NCBI GenBank assembly: GCA_024275295.1
Contig: JAJRZI010000131.1
Coordinates: 1 to 64,000, forward strand
DNA from: Gammaproteobacteria bacterium
GTDB taxonomy: Bacteria; Pseudomonadota; Gammaproteobacteria; Chromatiales; Chromatiaceae
DNA: 64,000 bases
Direction: 5' to 3'
This document shows positions 27,171 through 36,707 of this stretch, in pieces (the first letter of the stretch is position 1; each line of letters begins with the position of its first letter). The position numbers and the translations under genes were made by a program. The notes beneath the pieces were generated by a model, which made no database searches, was not told the DNA's origin, and saw only the letters and a program-made list of their open reading frames with translations.

Positions 27171-28112
27171 ATGAATGAAGCTTACCAAAAAGGAAAGCAG
27201 AAACTCTGGTATGTGAAGCATAAAGGAGAGGTGCTTGGCCCTTTTCCCAGCGGTGCAGTCCGGCGCTCTCTGTTGCTTGGGCGGATAATACCTACCGATG
27301 AAGTGAGTTTTAATGGAAAAGATTGGCAGCCCGCTTCAAATGTACCAGAGGTGGTGCCTCTAGAGTTGCGTAGGGCGCTGGAAGAGGGTGATGAGGCTGT
27401 ACTTCTTATGGGTCGGATGCGTGAAGATACACGTACCGGCCGTGAGCGGCGTACGGTTGAGAGTGATGAAATCCATAAGTATAGGCGAAAGGGAGAGAGG
27501 CGCTCTGAGGAAGGTGAAGTCATCAATAAACGCCGTGCTGCCAGATCGGTGTTGATAAAACGAAAAAAGGAGCGGCTACCTCTTCGATCAGCGCTGATAA
27601 GCACGCTGTTGGTTGCCGGGATTATAGGCTATGGTCTTTACCGTGGGGCACCAACAGAGGTCCCAGAACCTGAATGTGAAAGAGCGCCTGTTCCTGGAGT
27701 CAATTGGCAAAATTGTCGTCTGGATGGTGTTCAGTATCTCTCTGCAGACCTTACAGATGCCAATGCAAGCGGTGCCCTGTTGAGGGGTGCCAATCTGAGT
27801 GGGGCACTCTTTGTAGATGCAAATCTGGAATATGTGGACTTTAGCGGTGCTGATCTAAGTTATGCACAACTGAACCATGCCCGGATGAAAGGGGCCAACC
27901 TTCAGAATACAGATTTAACAAATGCCGTGTTTGTTGGTGCTGATCTTAGTTTTGCAATCCTTCGTGGCGCCACGCCTGGGGGCGTAGTATTAGAGAATGC
28001 CAGGCTTGATCATGCCGTCTGGTTCGATGGTGGTTCATGTCTTGCGGGCTCTGTCGGTGTTTGTAATAGGAAAATCAAGGGAAAGACTCCGTCTCATAAC
28101 GAAAAACCTTGA
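27171..28112 (+). CDS. Membrane-anchored pentapeptide-repeat protein with GYF_2-like domain
   Basis: A 313-residue protein. Residues ~10-65 form a GYF_2-like domain (WYVKHKGEVLGPFPSGAVRR with LGRIIPTDEVSF). A very basic linker with many RR/KR pairs follows (85-140), then one transmembrane helix (about 143-160, STLLVAGIIGYGLY), and a C-terminal domain of some 17 pentapeptide repeats of A(D/N)LxxA type (about 185-285), which fold as a right-handed beta helix. Three Cys occur near 170-185 and two near 290-305. The function is unknown. It is divergent from the fliK-like gene and convergent with an AMMECR1 gene, overlapping it by 38 bases. Confidence 0.7.
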   Translation: MNEAYQKGKQKLWYVKHKGEVLGPFPSGAVRRSLLLGRIIPTDEVSFNGKDWQPASNVPEVVPLELRRALEEGDEAVLLMGRMREDTRTGRERRTVESDEIHKYRRKGERRSEEGEVINKRRAARSVLIKRKKERLPLRSALISTLLVAGIIGYGLYRGAPTEVPEPECERAPVPGVNWQNCRLDGVQYLSADLTDANASGALLRGANLSGALFVDANLEYVDFSGADLSYAQLNHARMKGANLQNTDLTNAVFVGADLSFAILRGATPGGVVLENARLDHAVWFDGGSCLAGSVGVCNRKIKGKTPSHNEKP

Positions 28113-28671
28113 GGCTATTTGACCAGTAAGTGGTGGGTAGACCGGCTTTAAGTTTAAGGTGTTTAATAAACTCTGCCGGTTGTGGCAGAGATTCCCAAAC
28201 AGAGGGCAGAAAGGTTCCTTTCTGGTGACCGTCTTGCAAAATTAAGCCATCCTGGCCTGGGCGCAGTTGGGCTATCAACTCTTCTTCGCTATTAAAAGTC
28301 ATAGCTCTTGCTGGGGTGAGAACAGAGATGTGAATCTCAAGATCACTCATTTCATTGTCGGAAAGTGGTGGAAATCGTGGGTCTTGAAAGGCGGCTGCGT
28401 ATGCATTCTCTGCAATATCCAATGCCAGCGGTTGAAAAGCCTCTAAGTGTCCGATACAGCCACGCAGCTCCCCATGTTTCTGAAGCGTAACAAAGCTTGC
28501 ACGATTGGCCTGAAGTGCATCCTGATAACTTTCAGGATCAATCTGGAGTGGCTTGCCGTGGAGCAAACCATGGCGAATAGAGGCATTAGCAATCTGCAGC
28601 AATGTATTGCGATCCTGGTGATTTAGCAATGTGGGGGGGTCAGGCGAAGGCATAGGCACCATACCCCACAA
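28075..28671 (-). CDS. AMMECR1-domain protein (AmmeMemoRadiSam system protein A)
   Basis: A 198-residue AMMECR1-family protein. The conserved ELRGCIGHLEAFQPLA (near residues 68-83) with a single Cys and the segment DPRFPPLSDNEM are hallmarks. The family forms a set with Memo-like and radical SAM proteins, proposed to carry out an uncharacterised modification. The Memo-like gene precedes it and overlaps it by 32 bases; no radical SAM gene is in the window. A shorter start at an internal ATG (about 28653) is possible. Confidence 0.85.
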   Translation of the reverse strand: MWGMVPMPSPDPPTLLNHQDRNTLLQIANASIRHGLLHGKPLQIDPESYQDALQANRASFVTLQKHGELRGCIGHLEAFQPLALDIAENAYAAAFQDPRFPPLSDNEMSDLEIHISVLTPARAMTFNSEEELIAQLRPGQDGLILQDGHQKGTFLPSVWESLPQPAEFIKHLKLKAGLPTTYWSNSLKVFRYETESFP

Positions 28672-29428
28672 CCTGGTCGCGAGAACCGGCGGTATCGCCA
28701 GAGTTGCGCAGATCCAGTGTTGTTACGTTAAGATGATGGTGGCGTGCTGCAATAAGCAGTCCGGCCACTGGAGTGCGGCCACAGGCATGCTGGTAGCCAA
28801 GCTCATCAGGTTCCAAATGCTCTATAGCTTGAGTTGCCTCTTGGTCGAGTTTTTGAGCATTTTTATAGTCCAGATAGTGACTAAGATCAGAGCTGATAAC
28901 AATCAGGGTTTCATCTCCACCCCATAACTGTTCCAGTACCTCTGCAACTTCAGAGGTGCGTGCATCACTCACCAGCAATGGCGTGATCTGGAAATCCCCC
29001 AGTGCCATCTGCAAAAAAGGGAGTTGCACCTCAAGGCTATGCTCTTTTTCAAATGCCTCATCGATCTGATTGACCTGGGGAAGCGTGCTGATCAGGCGTA
29101 TTGCATTCTGGTTTACTTTTAAGCGGCCTAACGGCGTCTGGAACTGTTCTGCGCTGCTATACCCAATGCCTGGAAATGCCAAATGGTGTGAGGGGGCCAG
29201 GATGACAACATGCTGAATCCTATTGGCTACTGATTTTAGTTGTGCGTATGCATGACCTGCAGTAGCGCCTGAATAGATGTAGCCTGCGTGTGGAGCGATG
29301 AGTGCCTTTGGTTTTTCAACACGTCCGGCTTGGCCCTCATCAAGAAAGGCCAGCACCTGCGAGCGTAACTCATCTGGATTGCCTGGATAGAAAAGTCCTG
29401 CGACTGCGGGCTGTTTTATGTTACTCAT
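28640..29428 (-). CDS. Memo-like protein (AmmeMemoRadiSam system protein B)
   Basis: A 262-residue Memo/LigB-like protein of the extradiol dioxygenase fold. Metal-ligand-like residues are visible in PHAGYIYSG (near 45-53), APSHHLAFPG (near 78-87), EHSLEVQLPFLQ (near 125-136) and SSDLSHY with HACGRTP towards the C-terminus. The chemistry in bacteria is unknown. It lies directly upstream of, and overlaps, the AMMECR1 gene, consistent with a shared job. Confidence 0.87.
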   Translation of the reverse strand: MSNIKQPAVAGLFYPGNPDELRSQVLAFLDEGQAGRVEKPKALIAPHAGYIYSGATAGHAYAQLKSVANRIQHVVILAPSHHLAFPGIGYSSAEQFQTPLGRLKVNQNAIRLISTLPQVNQIDEAFEKEHSLEVQLPFLQMALGDFQITPLLVSDARTSEVAEVLEQLWGGDETLIVISSDLSHYLDYKNAQKLDQEATQAIEHLEPDELGYQHACGRTPVAGLLIAARHHHLNVTTLDLRNSGDTAGSRDQVVGYGAYAFA

Positions 29429-29501
29429 GATCTGCTCCTTAGTTCGTATATGGACGTTGGATTAGATGGAGTTGTTGATTCTCTTCTGTAGATAGAGAAT
29501 A

Positions 29502-30149
29502 TTACACGGCTTCAGTTTTTTGTACCTTGTGTTGCAGCTTTTTCAGTAGCTCCTGAGCTTGACTAATCGTTTTTTTGCGATTGATCAGCAGCTTTATTCG
29601 TGAGCCACCACACTGCCGCCATAGCATGGCTGAGCGGATTCCAGCCAGTAATAGAGTGCGAATTTTATTTGCATTATCCGTGTTTTGCAGGTGTGCGGGT
29701 TCGCCATTAACCATGATGCGGGGATGCAGTGTGCTGATTGTTGATGCGTAAACATCGGCCAGTAGCGCAATAATATTGCTGTGCAACATGGGGAAATGGT
29801 CAAGTCGTTCTGTTGCAAGGCTTATGGCATCAGCAATCTGCTTCAGCATAGCGGGATTTTTGCTCAGTTTTTGCTCCAGATGCATCAGCGTAAGTACGTA
29901 GCGTGCAATCTCTGAGCCCTGGAGGTTGATAGACTCCATCTCCTGATCCAGCTTCTGCAACCCAATCCGAATATTTTCTGCTCCACCATAGACTGCGCTG
30001 ACTGATTCTGCATCGATCTGAAATAGACTGTAAATACTGGCGTCCATGGCTGAAGCATCAGCTATTCCATTATGGGCGATTTGGTCAGTCAGATAGGCTG
30101 TCTGAAATATGCCGGCAAGGGCAAGAATTCGATCTTGATCGGTTTTCAT
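29502..30149 (-). CDS. hflD: HflD homologue
   Basis: A 215-residue, largely helical protein of the HflD family, which in Escherichia coli is peripherally attached to the membrane and affects phage lambda lysogenisation by binding CII. The N-terminal [20 protein letters not shown] is characteristic. It follows mnmA with an ATGA overlap, the same mnmA-hflD arrangement as in Escherichia coli, where purB is next; here purB is absent and the Memo gene follows instead. Confidence 0.88.
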   Translation of the reverse strand: MKTDQDRILALAGIFQTAYLTDQIAHNGIADASAMDASIYSLFQIDAESVSAVYGGAENIRIGLQKLDQEMESINLQGSEIARYVLTLMHLEQKLSKNPAMLKQIADAISLATERLDHFPMLHSNIIALLADVYASTISTLHPRIMVNGEPAHLQNTDNANKIRTLLLAGIRSAMLWRQCGGSRIKLLINRKKTISQAQELLKKLQHKVQKTEAV

Positions 30150-31258
30150 GAAAACTCCAGCGTTTGTTCAATGATGCCGCCGCCCAAGCAGTCATCGCCA
30201 TGATAGAAGACAACTGATTGACCTGGGGTAATAGCACGTTGCTGCTGCTCAAAATGCACTTGGCAACTGCCATTCTCCAGATGAGTTATTCTACATGACT
30301 GCAGTGGCTGCCGATGTCTGATGCGGGCAGTACAGATAAAAGGGATATCATGGGGGGGCAGCCCACTTACCCAATGTAACTGGCTGGCTTCTAACCCGTT
30401 GTTGAGCAGAAGTGGGTGATCATGTTGCTGTGCAACCAATAGTCTGTTGCGTCTGATATCTTTGCGCACGACAAACCAGGGTGCCTCAGAGGCTCCTGGT
30501 TGACCACCTATGCCTAACCCTTTGCGTTGGCCTAATGTGTAGTACATGAGTCCCTGATGTTCGCCGATATAGCGGCCTTCAGGGGTTTCGATTGAGCCTG
30601 GATTGGGAGAGAGATAACGACTTAGAAAATCACTGAATTTTCGCTCCCCAATGAAACATATGCCGGTACTGTCTTTCTTTTTATGGTTTAAAAAACCAGC
30701 TCTCTTTGCAATCGCTCTTACTTCACTTTTTAGCAGGCCACCCAGAGGAAATAGGCTGTGGCGGAGCTGAGGCTGCCCAAGCATATAAAGAAAGTAGGTC
30801 TGGTCTTTTCCTTCGTCGATTCCACGCTGCATTCTGATGCCATCAGGCATCTGTGTGGTGCGGGCATAGTGGCCTGTTGCAATATAATCTGCACCAAGGG
30901 TCAGTGCGTAATCAAGGAAGGCTTTGAATTTTATTTCGCGATTGCACAGCACATCTGGATTGGGTGTGCGGCCAGCCTGGTATTCAGTAAGAAAAGATTC
31001 GAAAACGCTATCCCAGTATTCAGCAGAGAAATTAACGCTATTGAGTGAGATGCTCAGATGATCAGCTACTGCTTGAGCATCTTTTAGATCCTCTTCTGCT
31101 GAGCAGTATTCAGAAGTATCATCCTGTTCCCAATTTTTCATAAACAGGCCTTCAACATTCCAACCCTGTTATTTTAATAACAGGGCGGCTACTGATGAGT
31201 CCACGCCACCCGACATGCCTACAATTACCCTGCCTTTGGTTTTAATAGAATTATACAA
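30146..31258 (-). pseudogene. mnmA: mnmA, tRNA 2-thiouridylase, interrupted by an ochre codon
   Basis: MnmA installs the 2-thio group on U34 of tRNA-Lys, -Glu and -Gln. Most of the protein is intact from MKNWEQDD at 31141 onward, with the catalytic Cys segments ([10 protein letters not shown] near residue 100 and [10 protein letters not shown] near 200 of the full frame). The ATP-binding P-loop SGGVDSS, which normally precedes it, is encoded upstream in the same frame (31195-31213 region) but is separated by TAA at 31169-31171, about codon 30 if TTG 31258 is the start. A full frame would give 370 residues, close to the Escherichia coli length. Downstream initiation at 31141 would give a protein lacking the P-loop and probably inactive. 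The stop lies inside a perfect 10-bp-arm palindrome (31164-31185). Confidence 0.88.
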
Positions 31259-31357
31259 TGTGAGTTTAGGAGCTAGTGTTAGACAAATGTTGCAGATCTG
31301 ATGATTCTAACATGTGTAGGTAGAAGTGATAGCTATGGGCGCAGGCAAAACAAAACC

Positions 31358-31484
31358 GGAATACGAAACACAGCAATGGGCAGGGGGGGTACGGGATAGG
31401 AACTGCAAGAGATAGGCCTCTCTTTACTACTTCTATTCCCGTTTGCTGTGTCCCGTATTCCTATGCCGGCCTATAATAGGCCGG
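31358..31484. repeat. Structured inverted repeats downstream of csp
   Basis: A large imperfect hairpin has arms at 31358-31380 and 31438-31461 (GGAATACG..ACACAGCAA and complement), around an AGAGATAGGCCTCTCT core. It is followed by a perfect 19-base palindrome CCGGCCTATAATAGGCCGG at 31466-31484. No gene is visible in 31259-31525. It may be a repeat family member or a 3' structure of the cold-shock transcript. Confidence 0.6.
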
Positions 31485-31525
31485 TTGCCTCGAAGGGGAG
31501 CGAGGGCTTAAAACAGTTTCAGTTA

Positions 31526-31738
31526 TTACTCTCCTACAGCTTTAATATCCGATGCGTGTAGACCTTTTGGGCCTTCTGTTATTTCGAATTGGACTTTTTG
31601 ACCCTCTTTTAGGGTCTTATATCCTTCCATGGTAATTGATGAAAAATGTACGAAAACGTCGTTTTCACCTTGATCGGGAGTAACGAACCCGTATCCTTTT
31701 GCATTATTAAACCATTTGACTACACCTGTTGACGACAT
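31526..31738 (-). CDS. Cold-shock protein (CspA family)
   Basis: A 70-residue single-stranded nucleic-acid-binding protein with the RNP-1 motif KGYGFVTPD (residues ~14-22) and RNP-2 motif DVFVHFSSI (near 27-35). It acts as an RNA chaperone or transcription antiterminator. The ribosome site AAGGAGG is strong and precedes the ATG by 9 bases; a small hairpin (AAGGCAA...TTGCCTT) lies in the leader. It is divergent from clpS. Confidence 0.93.
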   Translation of the reverse strand: MSSTGVVKWFNNAKGYGFVTPDQGENDVFVHFSSITMEGYKTLKEGQKVQFEITEGPKGLHASDIKAVGE

Positions 31739-32104
31739 GGCAGGTATTCCTCCTTACTTCCTTTACTCAAGGCAATCTGGGTTGCCTTTTTATGAGTGTT
31801 AAATAGCTGATATTTCCAATAGCAGACTTACCCATCTGCCCCATTTTCTAGGATATTAGGATGGAACTGCAAAAGCCTTGCTAGGCAAAGTATAGCTATC
31901 CCTGCCAATTGGTCAATTACTTTGATCTGGAATCTTATATGAAATAAGCTGTAATGCCTTGAAATATATAAGTGAATACCCATTTTGTAGTGTAATGTAA
32001 TGGGCGGTTGTATAGTAAGTACAATCTCTTTATGAGCAATGGGTTGCCACAAACAGTCCATATTTCAGCTAAAATTATATGTAATACAGGTCGATACATA
32101 CGTT

Positions 32105-32425
32105 ATGACAGAGCGAGATAAACACAGTGATAATGCTGATCTGGCTGTGCAGGAGGGGAGGCCAAAGTTAAAACGCCCCCCAATGTATAAGGTGTTGCTA
32201 TTGAATGATGACTATACGCCAATGGATTTTGTTATTCAGGTATTGGAATCATTTTTTCAGCTTAATCGGGAAAGAGCGACACAGGTTATGTTGCATGTGC
32301 ACACCAAAGGTGTAGGGGTTTGCGGTCTGTTTACCCGTGATATTGCGGAAACCAAGGTGGCTCAAGTGAATGAGTATTCCAGAAAGAACCAGCATCCATT
32401 GCTTTGTACAATGGAAAAAAACTGA
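32105..32425 (+). CDS. clpS: ClpS, N-degron adaptor for ClpAP
   Basis: An adaptor of 106 residues that delivers proteins with destabilising N-terminal residues to ClpA. I chose ATG 32105 (MTERDKHSD) rather than the upstream ATG at 32039, because the known N-terminus is short and disordered. The core has [20 protein letters not shown]-like residues ([19 protein letters not shown]), where the NDD and following Met/Phe line the N-degron pocket, and [17 protein letters not shown], with the His that contacts the substrate. It lies 88 bases upstream of clpA, its usual partner. Confidence 0.95.
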   Translation: MTERDKHSDNADLAVQEGRPKLKRPPMYKVLLLNDDYTPMDFVIQVLESFFQLNRERATQVMLHVHTKGVGVCGLFTRDIAETKVAQVNEYSRKNQHPLLCTMEKN

Positions 32426-32513
32426 ATACAGAAAATTTGATCTGGCATTATTCCGCTATTCAGTGTTGGTTGAGCTGCAAATTTGTACGACTGGGTGCAG
32501 TAGAAGGTAGGCG

Positions 32514-34775
32514 ATGATGCTGAGTAAAGAACTTGAATTTACGCTTAATCAGTCCTTTCAGCAGGCTAATGAAAGGCGCTATGAATTTATGACAGTTGAG
32601 CATTTATTGCTTGCTTTGTTAGATAATCCACTGGCCACTCAGGTTCTTCAGGCCTGTGGTGCAGATACCGAACAGCTTCGGATGGAGGTCGATGCCTTTA
32701 TTCGACAAACAACCCCCATCCTTCCTGAATCAGATCATCGTGAAACACAGCCTACTCTGGGTTTTCAGCGTGTCTTGCAGCGTGCTGTATTTCATGTGCA
32801 GTCATCTGGTAGTAAGGAGGTGACAGCTGCAAATGTCATTGTATCCATATTTAATGAGCAGGAGTCGCAGGCTGTTTTTTTCCTGGAACAGCATGATGTC
32901 AATCGTCTGGATGTTGTAAATTATATCTCTCATGGTATCTCTAAGGTTCATGGTGAGTCAGATACAGATGAAGACTCTGCTGCAAATGTTGAAGATGAGG
33001 GTAATGCTGCAAAGAAAAGCCCCTTAGAGTGCTATGCCACTGATCTTAATGAGATGGCAAGGCAGGGCAGGATCGACCCCTTGATTGGTCGAAAAAAGGA
33101 GTTGGAGCGTACGGCACAAATTCTTTGCCGTCGGCGCAAGAATAATCCCCTGTTAGTAGGTGAGGCCGGTGTAGGTAAAACTGCAATTGCAGAAGGGCTT
33201 GCCAAGAAGATTGTGGATGGTGATATTCCTGAGGTTCTTGAGAAGTGTATTGTCTACTCTTTGGATCTTGGTGGATTGGTCGCAGGCACAAAATACCGTG
33301 GTGATTTTGAAAAGCGTTTAAAAGCTGTTCTGGCTGAGTTACGTGAAAAACCAGATGCCATTCTATTCATTGATGAGATTCATACCATCATTGGAGCAGG
33401 TGCCGCTTCGGGCGGTGTAATGGATGCTTCAAATCTTCTTAAACCGATGCTGGCTTCGGGTGAGCTGCGCTGTATTGGCTCGACGACATACCAGGAGTTT
33501 CGAACCATCTTTGAGAAAGATCATGCGCTTACGCGGCGTTTCCAGAAGATTGATATTGCGGAGCCATCAGTAGATGAGACCTTTGAGATTCTAAAAGGGC
33601 TCAAATCTCGCTTTGAAGAGCATCATAATGTACGATTTTCGTTAAAGGCGCTGAGAACGGCATCAGAACTTTCAGCACGTTATATCAATGACAGGCATCT
33701 ACCTGATAAGGCCATTGATGTTATTGATGAGGCGGGTGCCAGTGTCCAGCTGCAGCCCTCTGCAAAGCGCAAGAAAAGTATAAGTGTGCTTGATATTGAG
33801 AATATCGTATCAAAGATGGCGCAGATACCTGCCAAAACGGTATCGATCTCTGATAAAGAAGTGTTACAAAACCTGGCCAAGAATCTACAGATGGTGGTTT
33901 TTGGGCAGGATGAGGCGATTGATACCCTGGCATCTGCTATTCGTATGAATCGCTCTGGCCTGGGTGCAGATCAGCGCCCAGTGGGTTCGTTTCTGTTTGC
34001 AGGCCCAACCGGTGTTGGAAAGACTGAGGTAACCCAACAGCTGGCGCGCATTATGGGCATGAAGCTGATCCGTTTTGATATGTCAGAATATATGGAGCGG
34101 CATACTGTTTCCCGTCTTATTGGTGCGCCACCCGGATATGTGGGGTTTGATCAAGGGGGACTGCTGACAGAGGAGATCAATAAACACCCTCATGCTGTAT
34201 TGTTGTTGGATGAGGTTGAAAAGGCACACCCGGATATATTCAATCTATTGTTGCAGGTGATGGATAACGGTTCTTTGACGGATAACAATGGGCGCAAGGC
34301 AGATTTTCGAAATGTGGTGGTTGTAATGACCACAAATGCGGGTGCGGCTGATATGAGCCGAGCCTCAATTGGGTTTACCCAGCAGGATCATACCAGTGAT
34401 GGTATGGAGGCCATTAAGAAGATCTTTTCACCAGAGTTTCGTAATCGGTTGGATGCCACGATTCAGTTTAAACCACTGACGGCTGAAGTACTTGGCAGTG
34501 TTGTGGATAAGTTTCTGTTTGAACTGGAAGGGCAGCTGGAAGAGAAGAAGGTGTCACTGATTATTGAGCCTGATGCGCGTGCCTGGCTGGCTGAACATGG
34601 TTATGACCCAAAGATGGGCGCGCGGCCTATGGATAGAGTGATTCGGGAGAAGATTAAAAAGCCTCTGGCTGAAAAGCTACTGTTTGGTGAGCTGGCAGGT
34701 GGCGGCCGTGTTCGGATCAGTGTCTCTGATGGTGCGCTGGTGTTTGATATTGAGGAGAGCGCCGTCGTTCACTAA
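32514..34775 (+). CDS. clpA: ClpA, ATPase subunit of ClpAP protease
   Basis: Hexameric unfoldase, 753 residues. The N-domain (1-140) binds ClpS. AAA-1 has Walker A GEAGVGKT at 216-223 and FIDEIHTIIG; AAA-2 has Walker A GPTGVGKT at 497-504 and LLLDEVEKAHPD. The ClpP-contact IGL loop is expected near residues 590-610, where RASIGFTQ is seen, a variant of the tripeptide. The start could be either of two adjacent ATGs (32514 or 32517). With clpS upstream and bpt/aat downstream, this forms a compact N-degron pathway. Confidence 0.95.
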   Translation: MMLSKELEFTLNQSFQQANERRYEFMTVEHLLLALLDNPLATQVLQACGADTEQLRMEVDAFIRQTTPILPESDHRETQPTLGFQRVLQRAVFHVQSSGSKEVTAANVIVSIFNEQESQAVFFLEQHDVNRLDVVNYISHGISKVHGESDTDEDSAANVEDEGNAAKKSPLECYATDLNEMARQGRIDPLIGRKKELERTAQILCRRRKNNPLLVGEAGVGKTAIAEGLAKKIVDGDIPEVLEKCIVYSLDLGGLVAGTKYRGDFEKRLKAVLAELREKPDAILFIDEIHTIIGAGAASGGVMDASNLLKPMLASGELRCIGSTTYQEFRTIFEKDHALTRRFQKIDIAEPSVDETFEILKGLKSRFEEHHNVRFSLKALRTASELSARYINDRHLPDKAIDVIDEAGASVQLQPSAKRKKSISVLDIENIVSKMAQIPAKTVSISDKEVLQNLAKNLQMVVFGQDEAIDTLASAIRMNRSGLGADQRPVGSFLFAGPTGVGKTEVTQQLARIMGMKLIRFDMSEYMERHTVSRLIGAPPGYVGFDQGGLLTEEINKHPHAVLLLDEVEKAHPDIFNLLLQVMDNGSLTDNNGRKADFRNVVVVMTTNAGAADMSRASIGFTQQDHTSDGMEAIKKIFSPEFRNRLDATIQFKPLTAEVLGSVVDKFLFELEGQLEEKKVSLIIEPDARAWLAEHGYDPKMGARPMDRVIREKIKKPLAEKLLFGELAGGGRVRISVSDGALVFDIEESAVVH

Positions 34776-34809
34776 GTAGAAGATAACGACGGCGTCTTAA
34801 CAATCGGGA

Positions 34810-35028
34810 CTAACGGGCGCGGTAGGTGATGCGGCCTTTTGTCAGGTCATACGGGGTCAGCTGAACTGTAACCTTGTCGCCCGTGAGGATACGGATATAG
34901 TGTTTGCGCATCTTGCCTGAAATATGGGCGGTCACAACATGTCCGTTCTCTAACTCTACCCGGAACATTGTGTTGGGAAGGGTTTCAGTTACCGTCCCTT
35001 CCATTTCAATAAAGTCTTCTTTTGCCAT
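34810..35028 (-). CDS. infA: Translation initiation factor IF-1
   Basis: A 72-residue S1-fold protein. The sequence [19 protein letters not shown] at the N-terminus and [20 protein letters not shown] in the core are diagnostic. I set the start at 35028 (MAKEDF) because the longer frame to 35082 adds residues with no family match. It lies downstream of bpt and aat on the same strand and convergent with clpA. The aat-infA association is seen in Escherichia coli too. Confidence 0.96.
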   Translation of the reverse strand: MAKEDFIEMEGTVTETLPNTMFRVELENGHVVTAHISGKMRKHYIRILTGDKVTVQLTPYDLTKGRITYRAR

Positions 35029-35120
35029 TCGGTTTCTCGTTACCTTATAAGCTGGAATTAATGGGGCGGGAGTATAGCACAATGATGTGATAACGAACCT
35101 ACCCTAGATATAAAAATATA

Positions 35121-35858
35121 CTAGCCTATCTCGGGCGCCAAAATCTCTTCACTTTGGTCAAACTCCTGCCACTGGCCTTGTGTCCATATTTGCAAGGGGC
35201 GGTAGTTTGATTTGTAACTCATTTTTGTACAACTGGGTACCCAATATCCCAGATAGAGCCAGGGTAATCTGCGTCGGTGAGCCTCCTGAATCTGCCAAAG
35301 CAGTGCCAGTACCCCGGGGCTTAGGTGTGATAGCTCAGGATCAAAGAATGTATAAACAGCAGAGAGTCCATTTGGCAGTATGTCAGTCACTGCAATAGCC
35401 GTGAGCTTTCCTGCAACCTGTAGTTCAAAAAACCGAGTTTTGCACCAACTGCTTGTGAGGAAATCAAGCAAGCCCTCAGGAGATGGGTTGGCCATCTCTC
35501 CATCTGGATGCCTGGATTGTATATAACGGCAATAAAGCTCAAAGTGCTCTCTTTGGAATGCCGCTGGTTTTGTATTAACGATGAGATTGTCCGAGCTCTT
35601 TGCCCATACGCGTCGTTGATTTCTATTGGGTTTAAATTGAGCAACTGGAAGACGTAGTGGGATGCAGGCTTGGCATGCATTGCAGTGAGGCTTATATACA
35701 TGGCTTCCACTGCGCCTAAATCCCTGTGTTAGAAGGTAACTGTAGGTTTCTGTATCCAAGGAGGCGGCGGGATCAACAAAAAGTGTGGTTGACTGTTTTT
35801 GAGGCAGGTAGGCACAGTTACCTTCTTGGCTACGGTAGAGATCTAGTGAATCCGTCAT
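35121..35858 (-). CDS. bpt: Aspartate/glutamate leucyltransferase (Bpt)
   Basis: Transfers leucine from Leu-tRNA to proteins with N-terminal Asp or Glu, creating N-degrons for ClpS. The 245-residue form starts at ATG 35858, which overlaps the aat stop as ATGA; a longer form from 35897 is possible. Motifs: [20 protein letters not shown] near residues 48-67 with Cys pairs, an arginine-rich NRNQRR segment near 80, and [20 protein letters not shown] near the C-terminus. The length suits the bacterial Bpt family. Confidence 0.9.
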   Translation of the reverse strand: MTDSLDLYRSQEGNCAYLPQKQSTTLFVDPAASLDTETYSYLLTQGFRRSGSHVYKPHCNACQACIPLRLPVAQFKPNRNQRRVWAKSSDNLIVNTKPAAFQREHFELYCRYIQSRHPDGEMANPSPEGLLDFLTSSWCKTRFFELQVAGKLTAIAVTDILPNGLSAVYTFFDPELSHLSPGVLALLWQIQEAHRRRLPWLYLGYWVPSCTKMSYKSNYRPLQIWTQGQWQEFDQSEEILAPEIG

Positions 35859-36574
35859 TTTATGAAATATAGCGGGGGTTCTGGAGCGCTTAGCCATGAT
35901 TCATCCCGGCCAGGCTGGTTGCACCACTGCTTTAGGTGATGAGTAAAGTGATGCCGGCTTATCTCTTGTGCGCCCAAGCTAAATAAGTGGTTGGAATATA
36001 CTTGACAGTCAATAAGCTGGTATCCCCATCGAATTAGATGTGATGTAAGGTGAACAAGGCCAACCTTGGATGCATCATTTATCTGGCTGAACATGGATTC
36101 ACCAAAAAACACCTGCCCAATGGCTACCCCATAAAGGCCGCCAACCAGCTTTCCTTCGTACCAGACCTCAACGGAATGCGCGACCTGCTGTTCATGTAGT
36201 TGTATATATGCAGCCTCCATTTCAGCTGTAATCCAAGTGCCTTCAGCATCATCTCTTGGATTGGCGCAGCATTGCAGCACATGGTTGAAATGACGATCAA
36301 AAGAGACGGTAAAAGGCTTGTTTCGTAGGTTTTTTTGTAGACTGCGAGAGACTTTTAGTTGTGCTGGAAATAGCACAGTGCGTGGATCGGGTGACCACCA
36401 TAGAATAGGTTGACCATCGCTATACCAGGGGAAAATACCATGCCTGTAGGCATTGATGAGTCTTTCAGGTGAGAGATCTCCTCCTAGTGCCAGTAGACCA
36501 TTGGGTTCTTTTTCGGCAAGACACACATCAGGAAAGGGAGCCTCAGGGTTGTCTGGGTCAAGTAGATGTAGCAT
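35855..36574 (-). CDS. aat: Leucyl/phenylalanyl-tRNA-protein transferase
   Basis: Attaches Leu or Phe to N-terminal Lys or Arg, the other branch of the bacterial N-end rule. The 239-residue protein has [20 protein letters not shown] near residues 14-33, [22 protein letters not shown] near 44-65 (quoted in part), [19 protein letters not shown] near 144-162 and the C-terminal H(F)xR core. It is complete. Its stop overlaps the bpt start, so the two transferases are translationally coupled. Confidence 0.95.
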   Translation of the reverse strand: MLHLLDPDNPEAPFPDVCLAEKEPNGLLALGGDLSPERLINAYRHGIFPWYSDGQPILWWSPDPRTVLFPAQLKVSRSLQKNLRNKPFTVSFDRHFNHVLQCCANPRDDAEGTWITAEMEAAYIQLHEQQVAHSVEVWYEGKLVGGLYGVAIGQVFFGESMFSQINDASKVGLVHLTSHLIRWGYQLIDCQVYSNHLFSLGAQEISRHHFTHHLKQWCNQPGRDESWLSAPEPPLYFIK

Positions 36575-36707
36575 ATTAAATTGCTCTAGATTAGCAGGTT
36601 TTGTTTGTTAGTCTAGAGGTTATGTATGGTGACAAAATTAAGACTTTAAACAATTCCTGAATCTCATGGTCTGAAGCAAAAGACATATTCATCAAGGAGT
36701 ATATCAA

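Noticed and set aside
11822-31171. Genetic-code change with UAA/UAG read as glutamine
   Set aside because: Many ordinary genes in the window end in UAA or UAG with conserved C-termini, and no suppressor tRNA is seen here; kept only as a minor hypothesis to test.
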